Both the position numbers and the translations under genes were made by a program. The notes beneath the pieces are model-generated. The model did not search any database and had not been told where the DNA came from. It was given only the letters and a program-made list of their open reading frames with translations. From JABDPF01 sp036351575 (GTDB lineage: Bacteria > Pseudomonadota > Gammaproteobacteria > Xanthomonadales > SZUA-36), in NCBI GenBank assembly GCA_036351575.1, contig JAZBPJ010000139.1, positions 1 through 14,709 of the forward strand: 14,709 nt of DNA, read 5' to 3'. Of this stretch, positions 10,952 to 14,709 are shown one piece after another. How positions within the stretch are numbered: the first letter of the stretch is position 1; each line of letters starts with the position of its first letter.

Positions 10952-12853
10952 ATGTTGAGTGAATGGCTTGGCCACCCGCTGGTTCTGCCGATCATCGTGC
11001 CCCTGCTGGCAGGGGTGCTCTGCCTGGTCATCCCGCGCGGCGGCGCCGCGCTGCGCAGCGGGTTGGCGGTGCTGGCCGCGCTCGCCACGCTGATCCTGGC
11101 CTGGCCGGTGTTCCGCGGCGGCGAGGCGGTGTTCGCGCCGTTTTCGTGGCTGGCCCTGCGCGTCGATACCCTGTCCGCGTTCGTGCTGCTGGCCGTCGCC
11201 GTTTTCGGATTCCTGATCGCGCTTTACTCGGTGGGCTACATGAAGGGCCGCGAGCGGCACGGTCCGTACTTCGCCTACCTGCTGTGGACGCTGGGCGCTT
11301 CCTGCGCCGCGGTCCTGGCCAACGATTTGCTGCTCCTGCTGGTGTGCTGGGGCGTGCTGGCCCTGCTGCTGTACCTGATGATCGGTATCGCCGGCCCGAA
11401 AGCGGCGGGCGCGGCGCGCAAGACCCTGATGGTGGTCGGCACCGCCGACGCGCTGCTGCTGCTGGGCATCGTCATGTACTGGCAGTTGGGCGGTTCCACC
11501 CAGGTGTCGGGGCCGGGCGTGGTTCCCGTGGCCCTGGATTCCATCGCGGCCCACGGCGCCTTCCTGTGCATCCTGGCCGGTGCGCTGGCCAAGGCCGGGG
11601 CGGTGCCGTTTCACAGCTGGGTGCCCGTCTGCGGCGAAAAGGCCGACGCGCCGGTGTCGGCCTACCTGCCGGCATCGCTGGACAAGCTGCTGGGCATTTA
11701 CCTGCTGGCGCGCTGCATGCTGGACCTGTTCGAACTGACCCCGGCTATGTACCTGCTGCTGATGCTGATCGGCGCGGTGACCATCCTGACCATGTCGCTT
11801 GGTGCGCTGATACAGCACGATATGAAGCGGCTTCTTTCTTACACCGCCGTGGCGCAGGTGGGCTACATCATCCTGGGCCTCGCGTCCGGCACGCTGATCG
11901 GGCTGGCCGGTGGCCTGTTCCACATGCTGAACCACGCGATCTACAAGTCCGGCTTGTTCCTGTGCGCCGGGGTGGTCGAAAAAGAGGCCGGCGGCACGCG
12001 CCTCGACCAGCTCGGCGGGCTGGCCCGTTTGATGCCTGTCACTTTTGGCGTATGCCTGGTCACGGCACTGGCCGGCGCGGGCATTCCGCCCCTTAACGGC
12101 TTCGCATCGAAATGGATGGTTTACCAGGGCATCATCTCGAGCGCGGGCGAGCCGACCGGCACCGGCTGGGTGATCTGGCTGGTGGTCGCGATGCTCGGTT
12201 CCGCGCTGACCCTGGCGGCTTTCGTGAAAATGCTGCACGCGGTGTTCCTGTGCAAGGCCTCGCCCGAGGTCCGTTCACGCGCGGCCGCACAGGGCATTGG
12301 CGACGGCGCCAGGTCCATGCGCCTGCCCATGCTGGTGCTGGCGGCGCTTTGCATCGTTTTCGGCGTGGCGGCGTTCCAGGTTCCGCTGGCCTGGCTGGTG
12401 CTGCCCGCCATCGGTTCGGGGGCCGAGCTGGCTTCCGTGGGTGTGTGGTGGTCCGGGCTGGCCACCGTGCTGATCCTGGCGTCGATCGCGATCGGCCTGC
12501 TCGGCTACTTCCTGAGCATGCGGGCCGGCAAACTGCGGCGCATGGGCACCTACATCGGCGGTGAGCACATCGATGACGTGTACATCAGCGGCGAAAAACA
12601 GGACGCTGGTCGGCACGTGGAAGTGACCGGCGTGGACTTCTACCGGACCATCGAGGGCCTGCCGCTGCTCGGGTGGGCGTTCACGCGCACGCACGCGAAG
12701 CTATTCGATATTTATTACCTCGCACGAAACACCTCCGGGTACATGGTGCAGCTGCTGAGCTCGTTCCACACGGGCATCCTGCCGGCTTACCTGAGGTGGT
12801 TCGTCGTCGGGATGCTGGTGGTGGTCTGGGTCGTTACCCAGTCCGGCGCCTGA
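10952..12853 (+). CDS. NuoL/M-like proton-conducting antiporter subunit (HyfB/Mrp type)
   Basis: A 633-residue, strongly hydrophobic proton_antipo_M family protein with about 14-16 membrane segments. Conserved lysines and histidines are visible: K214 in GALAKAGAVPFHSWVP, K245 in SLDKLLGIY, and H324, H328 and K332 in GLFHMLNHAIYKSGLF. The position of the usual transmembrane-5 glutamate (WE in most relatives) reads WG here (W133-G134, in LLLVCWGVLALLLYLMIG), so that ion-pathway residue appears missing. The C-terminal ~100 residues (from MGTYIGGEHIDDVYI) form an amphipathic or accessory segment with a last membrane helix, as in HyfB-like subunits. GGAGAG lies five bases before the start. Confidence 0.9.
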   Translation: MLSEWLGHPLVLPIIVPLLAGVLCLVIPRGGAALRSGLAVLAALATLILAWPVFRGGEAVFAPFSWLALRVDTLSAFVLLAVAVFGFLIALYSVGYMKGRERHGPYFAYLLWTLGASCAAVLANDLLLLLVCWGVLALLLYLMIGIAGPKAAGAARKTLMVVGTADALLLLGIVMYWQLGGSTQVSGPGVVPVALDSIAAHGAFLCILAGALAKAGAVPFHSWVPVCGEKADAPVSAYLPASLDKLLGIYLLARCMLDLFELTPAMYLLLMLIGAVTILTMSLGALIQHDMKRLLSYTAVAQVGYIILGLASGTLIGLAGGLFHMLNHAIYKSGLFLCAGVVEKEAGGTRLDQLGGLARLMPVTFGVCLVTALAGAGIPPLNGFASKWMVYQGIISSAGEPTGTGWVIWLVVAMLGSALTLAAFVKMLHAVFLCKASPEVRSRAAAQGIGDGARSMRLPMLVLAALCIVFGVAAFQVPLAWLVLPAIGSGAELASVGVWWSGLATVLILASIAIGLLGYFLSMRAGKLRRMGTYIGGEHIDDVYISGEKQDAGRHVEVTGVDFYRTIEGLPLLGWAFTRTHAKLFDIYYLARNTSGYMVQLLSSFHTGILPAYLRWFVVGMLVVVWVVTQSGA

Positions 12854-12857
12854 TTTC

Positions 12858-12881
12858 TGCAGGAGCGCGCCCGTGCGCGCG
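12858..12881. repeat. Single REP palindrome
   Basis: CTGCAGGAGCGCGCCCGTGCGCGCG, with stem GCGCGC / GCGCGC (12865-12870, 12875-12880) around CCGT. It has the same head (GCAGGAG) as the elements of the REPIN at 8419-8482. It lies just before the Shine-Dalgarno of the next gene. Confidence 0.65.
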
Positions 12882-12904
12882 TCTCTTAACAAGGAGAACG
12901 TGAA

Positions 12905-13450
12905 GTGACTGAAGTACTCGCACTCCTGATATTGCTTTCGGTGGTTGGCGCGATCGTCGCGGTGGTCACTCCGAACCTGCTGTACTCGGTGATCAGCGTG
13001 GGCGCGGTCGGCTTCCTGCTGGCCATCGCCTTCCTGCTGCTCTCCGCCCCGGACCTCGCGGTGGTGCAGATTGGCGTCGAATCGATCTGCCTGGTCCTGC
13101 TGCTGCGCGCGACGCTGGGCCGCGAGGTGGACGACGGCGCCCAGCGGCCGCTGGTCGGCGTGGCCTTCGCGGTCGCGCTGGTGGCCGGCATCGGGCTGTT
13201 CGGGCTGCAGGTGTTTTACGAGTTCCCGGAATTCGGCATTCCGGCGATGGAGCGCTTCCAGGACGCGGCGGCGGCGACCTACCTGGCGACCGGCGCGGAA
13301 ACGACCGGTGCGCCCAACATCGTGACCGCCGTGCTGCTCGATTTCCGCGGCTGGGACACGCTGGGCGAGGGCACGGTTCTGTTCTGCGCCGTGCTCGGCG
13401 CCACGGCCATCATGCGCCGGCGGGCGAGGAGGAAAGACGATGCTTCCTGA
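12905..13450 (+). CDS. MbhD/MbhE-like (DUF4040 plus MrpB-N type) membrane subunit
   Basis: A 181-residue membrane protein joining two units that are separate genes (MbhD, MbhE) in Pyrococcus Mbh and the C-terminal part of MrpA in Mrp systems. Residues 1-75 hold the DUF4040 signature around LLSAPDLAVVQIGVESICLVLLLRA. Residues 130-172 hold GAPNIVTAVLLDFRGWDTLGEGTVLFCAVLG, the MbhE/MrpA-C signature. It probably contributes to the cation pathway. The start is GTG, chosen because AAGGAG is eight bases upstream and no other in-frame start fits. It overlaps the next gene by 11 bp. Confidence 0.87.
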   Translation: MTEVLALLILLSVVGAIVAVVTPNLLYSVISVGAVGFLLAIAFLLLSAPDLAVVQIGVESICLVLLLRATLGREVDDGAQRPLVGVAFAVALVAGIGLFGLQVFYEFPEFGIPAMERFQDAAAATYLATGAETTGAPNIVTAVLLDFRGWDTLGEGTVLFCAVLGATAIMRRRARRKDDAS

Positions 13451-13886
13451 AGACCATCCGGGCATGGGCACGTTCCTGAAGACCGTCATCCGCTGGATGA
13501 AAGGTCCGATCCTGTTGTTCGGGATCTACATCATCCTGTACGGCCACGTCGCGCCGGGCGGCGGCTTCGGCGGCGGCGTGGTGATTGCCAGCGCCTTCGT
13601 GCTGATGACGCTGGCCTACGGCGAACCTTACACGCTGGAGTTCTTCAGCCGCGACCAGGCCCTGACGCTGGCCTGCCTGGGGCTGCTGATCTTCGTCGGC
13701 CTGGCCTGGGCCGGCACCTGGGCGGGCTCGGGGGTGTTCTTTGACAACCTGACGGCCGGCGCCGGCGGGCACCGGGACCACCTGTTCCTGACCGCGCTGG
13801 AAATCGGCAGCGGGCTGTTCGTGAGCGGGGCCCTGTTCATGGGCTTTTCGGTGTTGATGGGCCATCACGAGGAGGACGAAGAATGA
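13440..13886 (+). CDS. MrpB/MnhB/MbhF-like antiporter subunit
   Basis: A 148-residue protein with four predicted membrane segments, normal for MnhB. The family motif GHVAPGGGFGGGVVIASAFVL is present at residues 35-55. The middle holds a loop with GSGVFFDNLTAG, and the C-terminus is His/Glu-rich (GHHEEDEE). AGGAGG lies seven bases before the ATG. The gene overlaps both neighbours. Acts in the membrane arm with the MrpC and MrpD subunits. Confidence 0.9.
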   Translation: MLPEDHPGMGTFLKTVIRWMKGPILLFGIYIILYGHVAPGGGFGGGVVIASAFVLMTLAYGEPYTLEFFSRDQALTLACLGLLIFVGLAWAGTWAGSGVFFDNLTAGAGGHRDHLFLTALEIGSGLFVSGALFMGFSVLMGHHEEDEE

Positions 13887-14230
13887 TCTATTCGCTCTGT
13901 CTCCTGCTGATACTGGTGGGGCTGTACGGTGTGGTATCGAGCGGCCAGACGCTGCGTATCGTGATCAGCCTGGCCATCGTCTCGCACGGCATTCACCTGT
14001 TGCTGCTGCTGATCGGTTACCGGGAAGGCGGCAAGTCGCCCATCCAGGACGCCGGCGAGGCGGCATCCACTTTTGCCGCTGCCTCGGTCGACCCGATTCC
14101 GCAGGCGCTGGTGCTGACTTCGATCGTCATCAGCCTGGGCGTGACGGCCCTGATGGTGGCCTTGTGCATTCGGCTGTACGAGCGCTACGGCACGTTCGAC
14201 GTGACTGAGATTCGAAGGCTGAGGGGGTGA
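13883..14230 (+). CDS. MrpC/MnhC/NuoK-like (MbhG) subunit
   Basis: A 115-residue protein with three membrane helices, the size and layout of MnhC/NuoK. Visible family features are LILVGLYGVVSSGQTLRIVISLAIVSHGIHLLLL and DPIPQALVLTSIVISLGVTALMVAL, the latter being the diagnostic MrpC segment. ATGA overlap with the preceding gene. Forms part of the lateral ion-translocating membrane arm. Confidence 0.92.
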   Translation: MIYSLCLLLILVGLYGVVSSGQTLRIVISLAIVSHGIHLLLLLIGYREGGKSPIQDAGEAASTFAAASVDPIPQALVLTSIVISLGVTALMVALCIRLYERYGTFDVTEIRRLRG

Positions 14231-14233
14231 GCG

Positions 14234-14709
14234 ATGCGACCTGAAGTGCATACCCTGATTCCGCTGTTCATCGCGCTGCCGCTGACGGTCGCGGTGCTGA
14301 TCCAGTTGCTGGCGCGGCGGCGCGCGGCGCTGGCCGGCGCGCTGGCTGTGCTGACCCTGCTGGCATTGATGCTGATGAGTTTCGCCACCATCGGGCAGAC
14401 CACGGGCGGCGAGGTCATTTACAACATGGGCGGGTGGAAAACGCCGATTGGTATCGATCTGCGCATGGACAGCCTGACCACGCTGCTGGTGGTGACGATC
14501 AATACCATCGGCCTGGCGGTCGTGCTGTACGCGCTGGATTACATGCGCCAGTTCACGGCGCGCCCGCGTTTCTACAGCCTGTTCCTGCTGATGATCACCG
14601 GCATGAACGGCGTCGTGATGACCGGGGACCTGTTCAACCTGTACGTGTTCCTGGAGATCTCGGCGATCGCCTCGTACTCGCTGGTGGCCTTTGGCTGCGA
14701 GCAGGAAGA
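14234..14709 (+). CDS. MrpD/MnhD/MbhH-like antiporter subunit (3' truncated by window)
   Basis: The frame is open to the window end, giving 158 codons of what is normally a ~500-residue protein. The N-terminus MRPEVHTLIPLFIALPLTVAVL is hydrophobic. YNMGGWKTPIGIDLRMDSLTTLLV is the MrpD/NuoM signature before helix 3. E141 in LFNLYVFLEISAIASYSLVAFG is the conserved transmembrane-5 glutamate of the ion pathway, present here in contrast to the larger antiporter subunit upstream. GAGGGGG lies six bases before the ATG, and the previous stop is three bases upstream. Confidence 0.92.
   Translation, partial: MRPEVHTLIPLFIALPLTVAVLIQLLARRRAALAGALAVLTLLALMLMSFATIGQTTGGEVIYNMGGWKTPIGIDLRMDSLTTLLVVTINTIGLAVVLYALDYMRQFTARPRFYSLFLLMITGMNGVVMTGDLFNLYVFLEISAIASYSLVAFGCEQE

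Noticed and set aside
10907..12238. 443-codon open frame on the minus strand
   Set aside because: Composition is His/Gln/Arg-rich low complexity typical of an antisense shadow of a membrane protein gene.
7488..14709. NADH:quinone oxidoreductase (complex I) operon
   Set aside because: The NuoD-like subunit keeps both CxxC pairs for NiFe binding, the small subunit has hydrogenase-type spacing, and MrpB/C-type subunits are present.
1..14709. tRNA or rRNA genes
   Set aside because: I found no cloverleaf with a GGTTCRA-type T arm and no conserved rRNA segment on either strand.

Overview
GC-rich chromosomal DNA, most likely from a gammaproteobacterium capable of anaerobic metabolism. The signs are a phhA-phhB pair with a divergent Lrp/AsnC regulator, GTAGGAGCGGGC-type REP palindromes of the Pseudomonas/Xanthomonas kind, an FNR/Anr box, and ATGA-coupled genes. 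The lineage is inferred from gene content only.

Left part (1-5029). A 5'-truncated DUF218 (ElyC/SanA/YdcF) gene is followed by a repeat-filled spacer, a vapBC toxin-antitoxin pair, and on the minus strand phhA-phhB (phenylalanine hydroxylase and pterin recycling enzyme). An Lrp/AsnC regulator diverges from phhA across an AT-rich control region with a 10-bp inverted repeat. Then comes a 1.29-kb stretch without a convincing protein gene (3741-5029). It holds GGA-rich structured sequence, a three-hairpin element ending in an intrinsic terminator, a sigma-54-type promoter with a terminator about 60 nt downstream, a second GGA-rich element ending in a bidirectional terminator, and many short palindromic repeats.

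Right part (5030-14709, running off the edge). One plus-strand operon encodes a membrane-bound group 4 [NiFe] hydrogenase with an Mrp-type antiporter module. It sits behind a good class II FNR-type promoter. Gene order: sulfhydrogenase-beta-like Fe-S protein, FAD/NAD(P)/[2Fe-2S] reductase (gamma-like), polyferredoxin, NuoH-like, NuoB-like, NuoC-like, NuoD-like catalytic subunit with both CxxC pairs, NuoL/M-like antiporter, MbhD/E-like, MrpB-like, MrpC-like and a partial MrpD-like subunit. The inferred working model is that NAD(P)H or ferredoxin electrons reach the NiFe site through the diaphorase and Fe-S proteins, coupled to H+/Na+ movement by the antiporter subunits. Direction and cation are not decided by the sequence.

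The most unusual points are: (1) a soluble-hydrogenase-type diaphorase pair placed in front of an Mbh/Mrp-type hydrogenase; (2) a cluster of dispersed palindromic repeats read through in frame as a 77-residue tail on the NuoC-like subunit; (3) repeat hairpins whose inner stems co-vary between copies; (4) loss of the canonical antiporter glutamate in the first antiporter subunit and of Fe-S ligands in the polyferredoxin; (5) several candidate noncoding RNAs before the hydrogenase operon.
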